Source of the DNA: Stereocaulon alpinum
Taxonomy: Eukaryota; Ascomycota; Lecanoromycetes; Lecanorales; Stereocaulaceae
Length of the DNA: 64,000 bases
Assembly: GCA_018257865.1 (NCBI GenBank)
Contig: JAEUBA010000006.1
Location: forward strand, 248,001-312,000
Reading direction: 5' to 3'
Of this stretch, positions 23,472 through 36,452 are shown one piece after another. Numbering within the stretch: the stretch's first letter is position 1; every line of letters begins with the position of its first letter. The position numbers and the translations under genes are program-made. The notes beneath the pieces are model-generated. The model saw only the letters and a program-made list of their open reading frames with translations, was not told where the DNA came from and did no database searches.

Positions 23472-25108
23472 TTACCGGGGATGAGTATAATAATTAGGAA
23501 ATGTGCTCCCTCTTTGTCTAATAGCATCAGTGTCCTGGCTTGTGGCAGGACCCGGAGCTGGCGGTCCACCGAATGGTGGTGAAATGTGCTGTTGACCAAG
23601 CTCTTCGTAGACTGGGCTTTGATATGTAGCCAATTGATCGTATACATACGGGCCAGAGCCGGGCTGGGAAGTGGGAGGTTGTGGGAGATTGCTTGGACGT
23701 GAAATGGACGGACCGTATCGTAGATTCTCGGGCACCATCTGTCCGCTCTGTGATCCACTCAGCTCGAAACTTTGCGAGAATGAGGCCTGGTAGTATCCGG
23801 TTCCTGCAGCACCTTGCGGGTAGATTGTACGGCGCTGATCGTAGTGTAGAATGTTCGGAGTTGCCAAAGGCGAAGTTGTGGGGGTAGGAGTCCGGACATA
23901 AGGAAAAGTTGCAGCATGCTGTGTAGCATTTTGAGGATGAGGGCCCGCTCGAGCAGCATCTGATACGCCGTACTCTCGGTACGCACTGGTAGATCTTGCG
24001 AAAACTGGAGTCGATTGTGCTAATGATGCACTCCGTTGCCGAGAGAGATCGGCTTGATGTCGCTGGGTTTGTGGATCTACAGACAAGCTACTGGACCGTC
24101 CAAGAGGGTGGGAGTAGTAGTTGGCAGCGACGGGAGACTGGGTCTCTGAGAACTGAGACCCAGAATAATGCGATTCTTCATTGATCGAGGAAGCCGGGGA
24201 CAGATTACCTGATCCAAACGCACTGTCGACACCAGGCGGAAATGTACTGTAGGCTGACACCATGCTGTTAGCTTGTAAGTTCCGTTGGTCTAAGCCTAGC
24301 CCCAAAGTAGAATGTTGAGGCATTGTACCTCCTCTCAAATTCAGGTTGGTAAGAGAAGTCACAGGATCAACCTGAGACCTGTTATCCCGAACTCCAGGTT
24401 GTAGGGTTTGAGCAAAATCAAAATTGTCAGGCAGTGCTCTTGATCTCATCATGCGCTCCTGATCGTCAGTCGTCAGTCTTTTGAGCTTAGCTCGTCTAAC
24501 AACCTGGCTTAGCCTCAGTGCAATTAGTAAGAGTTCAGGTTGCAGACATACCTGTTCTGGAACCAGACTTGCACCTGTCGTGGGCTCAGCCCAGGAATGT
24601 CGCGTGACAATCTCTCTCGCTGTCCCGAGTCCGGATGGGATTGACGAGCAAATTCACTCGTAAGATATCGAGTTTGAGCATGCGTCAGTCTAGGATTGAC
24701 AAATTAGCCCGCTACCCACAGCGAAGATATCCGCGGTACCAACCTGAAGCGTTTCATCTTGCGCTTCTCCGCCAGTAGCTCTGCCCCAGTCTTCTCTGTC
24801 CCTTCCATAGTGTCGTCTTCTTCAGAAGGCGTTGAATCAAACTCCTCCTCTTCCTCAGACTCTTGTTCGGCCTTGGTCAAGACTAGGTCTGGTGTGTGTT
24901 GAGATGATGGACTGAGAGACGCTGAAGGCCCGTGACTAGTGCCTGCACTTCTTTCCCAAGAAAAGCCTGAGGCTGAGGGAGGCGAAAGTAAATGAGTCTC
25001 ATGACTGCTCCTTCCTCTAGTACCGGGTTCTTGTGATGAATGGGTTCGGCCAGACGCAGATCCGCGAGAAGCACCATGCTGGTAGCCTCGCTGGGTCTGT
25101 GAACTCAT
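23472..25108 (-). CDS. Homeodomain transcription factor
   Basis: Exons 25108..24744, 24689..24552 and 24495..23472 give 508 residues. The homeodomain is split by both introns. It begins KMKRFRLTHAQTRYLTSEF, continues with the middle helix around ERLSRDIPGLSPRQ, and ends with the recognition helix VQVWFQNRRAKLKRL. N-terminal to it is an acidic stretch (EQESEEEEEF), and C-terminal to it about 340 residues are Ser/Gln/Tyr/Pro-rich low complexity, as in fungal homeobox regulators. The protein should bind DNA in the nucleus. The start is uncertain: the frame stays open upstream to beyond 25228 without another ATG, so an extra 5' exon is possible. A paralogue cannot be named. Confidence 0.85.
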
Positions 25109-28100
25109 GCCGCTGTCGTTGCCAAGATGGTGCGCCCCGCCATCAATAGTGCCTGGTGGTAGTTTGGGAGGTTCTTGAGATATTGCACTGGGGATCAGGA
25201 GTAATGCGGATCCAGTAGAGTAATGCAAGTCTCCACGGTGTGTAGAGAGCTTTTAAACACTGGTGGTAAATCGTGTTGAGAAGGAAGAGCGCGTGCAAGT
25301 CATAGCGAGCTAGTAATGATGTCCATTGATAAACTTCCATAAGAATAAGCCTGTGACAAATATGTATGTTCAGCTAGTGATTCGCAATTGTGCCGAGTTC
25401 AACGGCCTGTGTCCAGGTCAGGAGCAATGCAAATTGTAAAGTACCTCTGAAGCATCTGAGTGCGTGCTATTCGTTGCGTTGATAACGTTGGCTAGCGTGC
25501 GAAGTCGATGACGGGCAGTCGGTGACGGAAATACCAGAATATCTCTTCAAGCCTTGCTCGTTGACCGCTGCCGGGGGACTCTATCAGGCGATTGAAGATG
25601 ACACAGGCCTAACCGATGTGTCCAACATGGGTCCGAAGCGCAGGTCGCTGGTAAGCAGATTGATATGGTAGTAATGGCAATGCCACAGAGGCAGTGGAGC
25701 GAATATAGCTCAAGGCCGATCTTGGATAGCCGAGGTGGGGTTTCGGAGCTCGCTCATCTATAGGCTTGATGAGTATCGGTTCACGCTGTTACAGATCTTG
25801 AGCACTTACTAATGATCGGTTCAGCTTCGCGGCGGTGTTGTCCCGATGCGAGTGGCTACCCTCGACGTACGGAGATTTGAAAGGGTTGTCGCTGGCTGAG
25901 CCTACGATCATATGCCGACTCAAGGCGTAAAGCGGATGCTTGAGCGGATGCTTACTGATACTTCTCACATATTGCACCAGTCGATGTCGAGCAGGAGCCT
26001 TGGTGTGAGATGTACCTCGACTAGGTCGCTGCAAGTCAAGCGGGAGCCTTGCCTAGAAATGCAAATCTCCCCGAAGTCGATGCCGAACACCACACCCTAG
26101 AATTTCTGGAAAAAGCTCAAATTTAAGATGTCTCCGTCCACGCTGACACCTAGCCTGGAGTTGTGCAGTAATAATACGACAAGGTAGGACTCATGGCAGG
26201 ACTATAAGCGGTACTGCAATGAAGGGGGCTTAAGGATTAGGCATCCTTCAAACAGAGCCCTAGATCCCTAATCCTACAGCAGCCGCCGCCTATGTGGCAC
26301 GGGATGACAGGGATCTCGGTCTCCGACTAAGTGTATAGTTTGGCAAATCTGTAGAAGTTGGCTGTGGCAGCAGTGGGCATCCTGTCGGAGATCATAGAAA
26401 GCTGTGGCGATTGGGAGCCGACGGACTCGATCAACCCGCCACTTACCAACTCGAGATTAAAGGATAGGGAATGGGGGTGAGTATGAACAGATGTATTAAC
26501 GGATCAGGATGGGTGTCTAGTAGGAATCTGCCGTATGCATGGGCCATTGGGACTGTGTGAGCGAGGCGTGTGAAACGAAAGCTGAAGGGTGCTGGCAGAA
26601 TAGTGCAGACTAGAGATCAGGAGAGAAGACTAAAGTCTTTCGTGTTGTAAGAAAGGATTCCCTTCTAAGCGCCAAGGGTTCACTATGTTTGATAGGCCAC
26701 TAGAACGTTCGTGGCCAACGGAATTGACGGACCGGCGGCCAAGATAACATCATCGGAAAGATCTAAACGGAGTATTTCGACCTCACAAGAGCAGCCTTCT
26801 GAGCTAGCATCTTTAAAGTGCAGGCCTAACTCAGTCGAGTCTGAGAGGCGTTGAAGATCTACCATCCTGGCAAGGTGCCACAAATAAGCTTGTCTGGCGC
26901 TCCAACGTTACGAAACGTCCAAAAGTTCCACAATCTCTCACATCATCGCATGTACCGCTGCACTGTGTATGGCAGGGATTATGGGATCGGTGTTGTGACA
27001 CTGGAAACAGATGATGGGTCACATCCGGGTGTCCGCAGAGGCACGGCACATGCGTACCTACAGACCTACGCGTTCAAAATCTTCTGGCAATGTTCGCTTT
27101 AACACAAGCTCCGCCAGGCTTATTAGCTTGACAGACGAATAGCATCTTGCTCTGATGGCCATAAGGCCTTTCAAATTGTTGAATAATCGAGAACTATGTC
27201 CGTGCTATCTAAGTAAGTGCCATCGTTGGACATGTTGGTGGTGTAGACCTGTTGGAGTAGGTAGATAGGGGGCGGTGCAGAGATGGGTGATCGATTTGAA
27301 GGCAAAGCTGCCATTGTACAGAATAAGTCTTGACGCGTGTAGCATAGAGTGGCCACGGGAGGCGATTCCATGCAGACAGCCGTTAACATCAAATCTGGCC
27401 GTGCTACAAGGTGACTGAAGGTTGATCATCGAAGAGGTCGTGATAGCCGAGATGCGCAATAACTTTTTGGGTGGGTTGTACTTGGTTGGAAATATGCACT
27501 GCGCCTACCGACCTTCCCGTTTCCAACTGGATGTTGGACGGCGCACAAGCGTCATTATGCCACCTTCCATTAGCTATTGACATTTCGACACTGTTAGGCA
27601 GAGGATGCTGTTGGCCCTAGGGGCTTTGCTAAAGGTTTCATCGGCAAGCCGCGATGTGAGGCTGTTGAGCATCCGTGTCCGAAATGACAAGGGTTTCCAA
27701 AGCCGGACAGCATTCGTGGTACCCGACGTAGCAATCTGACAGACTGGAAACTCTGGAGACGTCTTCCAATCTTCTCGATCATCTCGATGTTCTAGCGGTC
27801 CCGCCACCTCCATCAAGGGGGGCCGCTCTTGACGAATTTAAGGTGGTGTGCCGGGTTCGGCGCCCAGACGGGGGCTTGGAGAAAGAGTTTAGCCGTGGCA
27901 ATCTACAACAGGCGTGCTAAAGCTGAATAACGTGGTGCGCCGCATGACTACTTAGCAAGGGTGGATAGCGTGTCTGAAGAAGTTGGAATGGCGAATTTGG
28001 TTGTTGTTGGGTTAAAGCCACTTCGGTGACCATAGAGACTAGCATCGGGACTGTTGCTACTGTCAGCTTTTTAGGTGCGTTTCAGCGCCACGATGCCGGC

Positions 28101-29040
28101 CAGAAGAGGCAGGAGTCTCTGGACCCTGTCCATGGGGGATTGTTCCTGGCGGTAGCGAGGTACCTAAACGCGTGTAAGATACCTATTCGGCTGTACAGTA
28201 CGTACCTTATTGGCCATCTGTACGGATAACGTGCCGATCCTTTTCGGTCTTTGCTCGCACCCAGAGATTATTCATCCTGCATACAGGGTATGATCTCCTG
28301 GCTAACTCAGCATGACCCGAAAGACGCGGACTATGCTAAAGATACGACGTCGCAGGCGCGATATAGGCCACATTAATAACCCGTCCCAATACACTTTACG
28401 TCCTAGCCAAGAACGACTGTGCGCTCATCTTTGGGTTGCAGCGGTATTAATATCATACTACTATCACTTTCAATGATACACTAAGCTTGGTCTACGTACA
28501 AGTGCCAATGCCAACGCACTGTAGTCTTACATTCACGACTTCATACTCACGACGTAGTGCGACTTGCTGAATACATCTCGTTGAGGATGCGCAATCATGT
28601 AGCCTGGGATCCCTCGATCATCCTCAGACACTATGAGACTTTCCACCAAATCTGTCCAAGCGTGCCAATATCTACTTCTAGCGCAGCCATTCCAAAAGTC
28701 GGTACCGACGTAGTCCCTATTGTCTTGATGCTCAGTTTTCCAGGTTTTGTTGAGTGGAACCTGAGACAGCTTCCCGGAGCAGTGAAGGCTTGGAGCTAGG
28801 GTTCAGGAAAGACTTCGGGTTACATTGGGCGGCATGCTTCGCGGCATGCTTCGCGGCATATTTCGAGGTTAGTACTAAGCCTGGTTCAAGGGCAGCATTC
28901 CGCATCGTGTAAAGCCAGCCAAAGTCGAGAAGTAGCTGCTTAGCGAGATCCACAAACTATCAAGCTTGAAGGCTCGCTTATCCCAACAGAGAGACGAAAC
29001 AGTAACAGACTAAATTGCCAAGCTCGCTTTAAATGGGTAT
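25109..29040. other. Long gene-free interval
   Basis: No gene is recognised in 3.9 kb. The first part may hold the 5' leader, an upstream exon and the promoter of the homeodomain gene. Small direct repeats occur, such as GAGCGGATGCTT twice near 25930-25955 and GCGGCATGCTTC near 28831-28858. Confidence 0.5.
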
Positions 29041-31303
29041 CTACTTGACGACTGTCTCTTGGGCCGGCTCAAGTCCGTTCTCTATCAGGGGCTTATCTTC
29101 CTGATCCATCGGCAGTGGCGTCACATCCTTGATTAATTGCTCCTGGTTCTCATCTGTCCCATTCACCTCCGCTTTCTCCTTGTGCTCGTCGGCTTCAGGC
29201 TCAAAAAGAGCGTCTAATTTGTTCCCGTCATCAATCTTGTCGAAGAGGCTCAGCTTGCTCTTGGACGCAATGCGCAGAGTACGCCAGAGCTTGCTTGCTT
29301 TTGCGTCTATCGCCTGCTGCTTTTCTTCGTCTGTCCTCGCCATGTCAATGTCGAATTCAGCATCAGCGATGGGCCGCCTGAACGATTCTGCTGTTGGTAC
29401 GGAATACCTGAAGAGGTCAGACTCGTCAACCCAATATTAAGCACGTGACCAACCTTTCCGGATCCTTCAACTTCTCCATTACGTTCATATCGCTATCCTC
29501 GGAAAGAAATTTGAGATCTAAAGAGCCGAGTGGCGTTGGCCTGAGCCTTTTGTTGGCACACGCTCCTCGAGCACCAGTCTCTGCCTCCGCAAAATCTTCG
29601 GCAGACACGGAGTCACGTTCAATAGGCGGACAACCTTCAGCTTTCCAATGAACCCAGTTCTTGTCCCTTGAGAGAACAGTATCTACCATGCGATAATAGA
29701 ATTTTCCTTCAGGGCCTTGTTGTAGATAGATCGCTATATCGTTCCTCATGTTGGATGCCCATTTCGTCTGCTTCCATTAGTCATGTTATATGATGAAAAT
29801 AGGGATGTCTGCTACCATATGGGATGTGCGACATACATGTTCATCGCTTAACGTATAGTTGTAGAGTACTGACTTATTGCTGGTATGCTCTAGCTTTTTC
29901 TTCGCTTTCGGAGTGAGTGAGAGGAGGAAGTCAACTAGTATTAGAGCCTGCACCAATATATGACGGCGGAAGGCAAGATCGCTGATCTTAGAGATTATTA
30001 GCTTGGTACCAACTCGTGAAGTGTCAAGTTGGTTTCCTACCTCTAGGTCAAATAGATCCCGGCTGGTCAAGTATTTGGGGTTGAAACTACTCGATAGTTC
30101 ATCATCCTGACCGTTGCGTTTTCGCTTTACGCCGCGTTTGCTCTCATCCGGCAGCTTCGTTGTACCTCTGGCCATAAGCTCCTGATGCACTTCCTTGAAC
30201 TTGCGCATTGTCACATCAAGCCCGTTTCGGAACTTTTGTAGATTGGACTCCTCAAACAGCCGCGTTGGAGTGGAAAAGCTCTCTTGTAGAGACCAGAAGA
30301 TCGGGTATAGAGTGTCCGTGTCTGGCGTACCCACTTCAGATTTCGTTTTTTGCGCGTCAAACTTGACGGTCTTTGCCGGTGCTCCCGTTGGCTCGGCCGC
30401 GTCTCTCTGCTGCTCCAGTATAGGTTTCCCTTGAGCCTCATCGATCTCCATTTCAGATTCTGAATTTCCTTCCTTTTGATCCATTTCCACACTTTCCTCT
30501 ACCTTCGTTTCAACCTTAGGAGGTATATCCTCGTATACAGTAATGTTTTCGACGTGGTACTCTCCTCTCAGGTTGACAGAGCTTCTATCGCCCAATGGAA
30601 AACTTTGGAAGAGAAAGATGAAGACCCTGCCGCAAAAGACCGTATCCTCCGCCCGGGACAGTCGACGAAGGAGCTCGTTGCAAGAGCGCAATATGACAAG
30701 ATTCTTTTGCTTGAAGTGTTTCTGAGATCGATTTTGGGATTAGCAAGACTTCCCATAGACACGGCTTGAGCTATACTAACGGCAGTGATCCGCTCTCGCC
30801 TCGAATCTAGATAATCGAAAACGATTCGACATCCGTCTATTGTCTGTGTATCCAATAGTTCTTCTACCAACCAGAAAAGTAAGCTGGGCTCGCAGTATTC
30901 TGTATGGGTCAGCCCGCGTCCATGGTCCCCTATACTCGTGGTGAAAACTTACCAAGATCGGAAAGTATTGACAAGATGTCGAAAAGGTTCCATACTTCGC
31001 TAAACGAAGGATCTCCTATAGATATAGATGCCTTGACTGCATTAGCTTGAGCCTTCCGTGCAATAAGGGTAGTCTCACCAACAGATCGTAGAAGATGTTC
31101 CGGCACGCAGTCTCGATAGCTGCATATTTTAGATTGATAGATCCACGCGACTGCTGTCCAATCTCCTCGATTCCGCCCTCAAAATCTTGCGTTGTCAACG
31201 CAGGCTCGACACCTCCAGTGGGTTTAATGTCTTGCGCCCTTGTAAGAAGCTTTTTGAAGACGGTGGTGACATGATCTACAGATTCGATCCCCACACTGTA
31301 CAT
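29041..31303 (-). CDS. THOC1: THO complex subunit 1 (THOC1/Hpr1)
   Basis: Seven exons: 31303..31079, 31031..30953, 30899..30781, 30721..30041, 29986..29837, 29767..29454 and 29407..29041 (introns 46-69 nt), giving 644 residues. Phases agree throughout. Conserved blocks include SFSEVWNLFDIL, LLFWLVEELLDTQTIDGCR, FDYLDSRRE and then NLVILRSCNELLRRLSR, TVFCGRVFIFLFQSFPL, FNPKYLTSRDLFDLE and FRRHILVQALI. These match the efThoc1 family. The protein is a scaffold of the nuclear THO/TREX complex, coupling transcription to mRNA packaging and export and limiting R-loops. The C-terminus is acidic and charged. It is head-to-head with the Aquarius gene. Confidence 0.94.
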
Positions 31304-31630
31304 GCTGAGCTTTGCGCTTGTTCGCACGATCCTGGGTTGCTCACCGATAGTTCATTGTTATTGGAAGAAGTGGTGAATGATGAGAACACAGGCGACGATC
31401 AATTGTTCCCGGACATTGAGGCTCTGCGGGCCGTAGTCTAAAGCGCGCTAGCGGTGAAGTATCGTAGCCCTATCAAGAAATATCTGCGACGCGACTTTGA
31501 AAGATGTCTCGAAAGATTCCCATGCTGTGAATCTGCTTCTGCGAAGATGCTGCGTTCAACAACACGAGTCAGTACTAACGGTCAATTCTCCCTTCGATAG
31601 CAGCCAGGAACAAAAAGTCCCTCAAGGATC
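31304..31630. promoter_or_regulatory. 327-bp bidirectional promoter, THOC1/Aquarius
   Basis: The divergent start codons at 31303 (-) and 31631 (+) share this interval, so both promoters must lie here or overlap the genes. No specific factor site is claimed. Confidence 0.6.
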
Positions 31631-34600
31631 ATGGCGGATGTACAGCAGCCTGGAGCACAAGACTTGGCCGTGGTTAAAGAGCTTGGAGGAGATGATCATT
31701 GGATCCAGCTCGCTAAGGAACATTGGGCCAAGCCAGCGAAGACAAAGAAAGTCAAGCCGGAAGTCGTGAAGAATGACATCTGGGATGTGTTGGAGAAGGA
31801 GGGGTTTCCCTTTCGATCCCTGCTATGGCTCGAGAACCTCCAGCTACTGGAAAAGTATGGAGCTCTCCGATAGAGGTGACAGATGCTAAATGCAAAAAGT
31901 TACCTATGGCCTGGTTATACAGACGCGTCCACGAACTACCACGTGCTCCTGGCTGCTTTACTAGTGACTGTCAAGAGCAGAGAGAATCTTCAAACGTGGA
32001 GTACGTACCACCCCCATTGTTTTTCGTAGAGGTTCTAAGAATTAGCAGGCATCTTCGCAGACGATCCTGCACGGTTTTCGTCCTTCTTTCGGCGTATACT
32101 CTCGATGAGCCTTGACAACTCCCTATCTGCTAAGATCAGAACGCACTTGCTCTCCTTCCTTATTAGCGCCTTCCAATCGCTCGATAATGGTCTCGTCCGA
32201 AAAGAGTGCGCGCCTTTGGTTTCCATATCAATATGGCATAATTTGGCAAGCGATTCAGCTCGGGAAAACAAGTTTGAGGAGCACGGTCAGCTCAGAAAAG
32301 CATGGCGGGCTGCTGCTAAACGATACGAAGCTGCCGACGAAGAGGGCCAGGCGAAGTTACGCTTCGAGAGAGCGTGGCTATACACCTTGCTATTGGATTT
32401 TGTCGGCCGTCTCTATAAAGAGGATCTAGGTAAAGGTATCCACACTCGAAGATATGCAAAATTGACATAGCACTAGAAAATGTGGTATATTGCGAACGAT
32501 TTCTCGAATATCTCACCGACCTGGAAAGTCAACTGCCTACAAGAAGATATGTCAATACACTAGTCAAAGATTTGAATCTTCCAGCCGTGATACGACTATC
32601 TCCGATGTTCAACGCTCAGGCTAACGGCCTTCTACGTGATCTATTTGTCTTGTTCCGTCATTTTGCCAATTTCTCCATTGATGATAACACCGGTGCGCAG
32701 TATTCAAGGGTCCAATCGAGCGAAATGCATTATGAGAACCTAGCCCGACTGCAGAGAACTTCGCTGAAGCATTTCAAAGCCAAGCTCACGATACTTGCTC
32801 TGTCCAACTATGGTGCCATTGATCAGAGGCAGGAGCTGGAAGCTCACTTCAAGCCACTGACAGATATTGAGTTGGAAGAACTTTGCAAATTGCTCGGCTT
32901 TCGCATTGGATATCCATCTATGGCGGGTTTCCAGACGACTCGTGAACTTTTGGTGGAGGTCCTGATATCCGCACATGAGAGGAGAAACACGTTTCAGGAG
33001 TCTGTAAGGGATTTGACCACTCAGCCTACAGAAAATGAGCTTTATGACTCATCACTCTTGCGGAACGAAACATACAATGGCTCTCGATCACTTGCGATAC
33101 CGAAGATCAGCCTTCAGTATCTCAGTGTCGGAGATTTCCTCTGGCGGTCTTTTATCCTTTATCGATGCGAGCAATTCTTCGAGATCAGGAGATACTTAGA
33201 GGACATTGTCAAGCGACTGCAAGCCGAAAGCACAAGTTCGGATGGCGGCGTCCGATTTGGTGGTTTCTCGAAGATGGCTCTTCCCATAACAAGACCTGCG
33301 TAAGTCCCTGTCCAAAGTTAGAAACCCTGAGCAATGCTACTAATGCCACGAACAGTATACTGGAGGCTGCGCCGCCGAGGGTGGGACATAACCAGCCAGC
33401 CTATGTCAAAGCTGAGATAACCCTCAATGTGAGCAGATTAGCCGATTCTGTCCGGCGAGACTGGGACTCCCTCCGACCAGAAGACGTGGTCTACTTGCTA
33501 GCCGTCAAGCCGCCGGACTGTAGCAGTATGGCAAACGGCGACTTTGCACCAAAGACTCCAAAGACCTCCGGCCTGCTCATCCTACGGACAGCGGAGGTCG
33601 TGCAGCTGCTAGACGACGGTGGTCGCTCGATCAGAGAACCTCCACCTAACGAAGTCAATGGCCATAGTAATAGACCACGAATCAGAAGACTCATCGTCCA
33701 TCTCGATCCCGTTGCATTCAAGGCCGACACCGAACTTCAAGGCGAGGGAGGGCAGGATGCCTATGAGCCTATTAATGTCATTGTACGCCGCAATCAACGG
33801 GAGAACAACTTCAAAAGAATTTTGAAAACGATCCAAAGCCTTGCTCTATCTGATATTCCAGTGCCCGCCTGGCTACAAGAGGTATTTCTTGGGTATGGGG
33901 ATCCAGCTTCGGCAACGTACACAAGGCTTGCAAATAAGCTCGAGGCTGTTGATTTTCGAGACACATTCATTGACTGGCAGCATCTGGTTGAGAGTTTCCC
34001 GGGAAAGGTGAGGAATCGCGCCACTGATATCTCTGCACCTCAAAGCTGATCCTTGTTCCAGACCATCGTACCCAAGAGCGAAAATGTTGAGTCCCAGGGG
34101 CCTCCATTTGTTCTGGAGACTTCATCTACTTTGACGCCCGTGGCTCCAAAGCCATCACGAAAGCGTCGGCGTGACGAAGCTGAGCCTACGCAGCAAGTTG
34201 AAGAATCCATCAAAGTTTCCACCTACCGCCCACCTGCTAGTGGACCCTACCCGGCCGATATGCCAAGGATGAACCGAGTCCGTTTCACCGCAGCGCAGAT
34301 CGCAGCCATTGCATCGGGCACACAACCGGGTCTGACGGTCATTGTAGGTCCTCCAGGTACCGGTAAAACAGATGTGGCAACGCAGATCATCAACAATATC
34401 TACCATGACTTTCCCTCACAGCGGACCTTACTGCTAGCTCACAGCAACCAGGCCTTGAACCAACTCTTTCAGAAGATAATGGCTCTGGACATTGATGGGA
34501 GACACCTGCTCAGGCTAGGTCAAGGAGAAGGTGACCTGGAGACAGCAGAGAGTTTCGGCAAATATGGGCGAGTAGAGTCGTTCTTGGATAGCCGAGCATA

Positions 34601-36128
34601 TCTACTCGCTGAGGTAGACCGCCTTGCCACCAGTCTTGGCGCACCTGGAGCTCATGGCAGTTCTTGTGAGACCGCTGGTTATTTTGATTCTGTATATGTC
34701 CAATCAACCTGGTCGAAATTCTGGGATCAAGCCGATGCACCAGGGAGCACCGGAACAGATATAATCTCAGCCTTTCCCTACCACCACTACTTCCAGGATG
34801 CCCCGCAACCACTCTTTCCGCCTTTGTCTACCAAACAAACTATTCTAGACATTGTCCGTGGTTGTCAAAGCCATATCACCCGAGTATTCACGGCACTCGA
34901 AGACATCCGACCTTTCGAGATTCTGCGCTCTAACAAGGACAAGACGAATTATTTGATGATCAAAGAAGCTCGCATCATAGCCATGACCACTACGCATGCG
35001 GCGATGCGTCGGCAAGAGATCGCTGACCTGGGATTCCAATACGACAACGTAATTATGGAAGAAGCAGCTCAGATCACAGAGATCGAGAACTTTATCCCCC
35101 TCGCCCTGCAGAAGCCGAGAGACGGCGAATTACCTGTGCAAAGAGTTGTATTGTGTGGAGACCACCTTCAGAATTCGCCTATTATACAGAATATGGCGTT
35201 CCGCCAATTTGCTAACTTAGAGCAGTCACTTTTCCTCCGTCTCGTCCGCCTTGGGGTGCCCACAATGAATCTTGATCAACAAGGTCGCGCCAGATCCAGC
35301 ATAGCAGAACTCTACAAATGGCGTTATCCAGATCTCAAGAACCTTCCATACATCCAAGCAGAACCCGAATACACGCGTGCCAACGCCGGGTTCAAGTACG
35401 AGTATCAATTCATCGAGGTCACTGATTACAAGGGTGCTGGTGAATCCCAGCCGAACCCACACTTCTTCCAGAATCTAGGCGAGGCAGAATATGCTGTTGC
35501 GATGTATCAGTACATGCGCTTGCTGGGGTACCCGGCGAGCAGGATCACCATTCTAACAGCATATGCTGGGCAGAGGGCGTTGATCAAGGATGTTTTAGGC
35601 CACCGCTGTGCTAAGAATAGGCTATTTGGTATGCCGAGAATGGTGACGACCGTAGACAGGTATCAAGGAGAGCAGAATGACTACATCATCTTGTCGCTTA
35701 CACGCACCCGCCATCCCGGTTACCTTCGCGATATCCGCCGCCTCACTGTCGCCCTTTCCCGTGCTCGATTAGGTTTGTATATCCTTGGTCGCCGCAGCGT
35801 CTTCCAATCTTCGCCCGAATTGTTACAGGCCTTCAAGCTGCCTCTCGAACGGCCTGAAAAGCTGGTGCTGACGACTAACGAAGTCTTTCCAACGCAGCGG
35901 TTGTTGGAGGATAAGGTCGAAGAGAGAGAGATGGAGGGGGTAGAGCATCTGGGACAGTATGTGTTTGAGATGACGCAGGCTAAAGTTGAGATGCTGAAGA
36001 GGGGGGACGGACATCTGCCACCACGGGACGAGGTCATCGAAGCTATGGACGATGAGGGTATGGATTCGGACGGTGGTAAGGTCCATGTAGAGGAGCCTGA
36101 AGAGGCGGAGATGGATAGTATAACGTGA
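31631..36128 (+). CDS. AQR: Intron-binding helicase Aquarius (Cwf11-like)
   Basis: Exons 31631..31854, 31900..32000, 32049..32429, 32471..33299, 33356..34007 and 34062..36128 give 1417 residues, close to the family's usual size. The N-terminal helical region has LLENYLWPGYTDAS (across intron 1), FFRRILSM, KLLGFRIGYP and VGDFLWRSFILYRCEQFF. The SF1 helicase core has GPPGTGKTD (Walker A, about 34340), a VIMEEAAQITEIENF motif II region, VVLCGDHLQ, LDQQGRARSSI, TVDRYQGEQNDYIILSLTRT and LTVALSRARLGLYILGRR. Aquarius binds intron RNA upstream of the branch point and acts within the spliceosome. The C-terminus is acidic. Intron 2 has a tandem acceptor (TAGCAG), so a three-base choice exists; CAG gives the better family match. 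Confidence 0.95.
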
Positions 36129-36452
36129 GATTACTACAAAAGTGACTGTTCCTGCATACAAAAGATACCAAAGTTTGAGAGATACGCCGAATTTGTGACC
36201 GCCAGCTCTGAAGGGTGAGTACGAAGCGGGGATGTGCAAAGTCCTGGACATGGAAAAGTGGTGCACCCAAGTAGATTACCAAAAACTGGGGCTGATACCC
36301 TTAAGGCGCGAGACTTGTAGCTCATCAGGAGCTTCAATGATAGTCGTACCACGTGACCGGATGCGCTAGTAAACAGTCAAGTTCACCACAAGCCTGACCA
36401 CCTCCGGATTAACAACACAGCTTTAGAATCGCAACCCATCATCCGGCCCAGC
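36129..36452. other. Intergenic, nothing recognised
   Basis: This 324-bp interval between Aquarius and the DUF7730-like gene presumably holds the terminator of the first and the promoter of the second. Confidence 0.5.
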
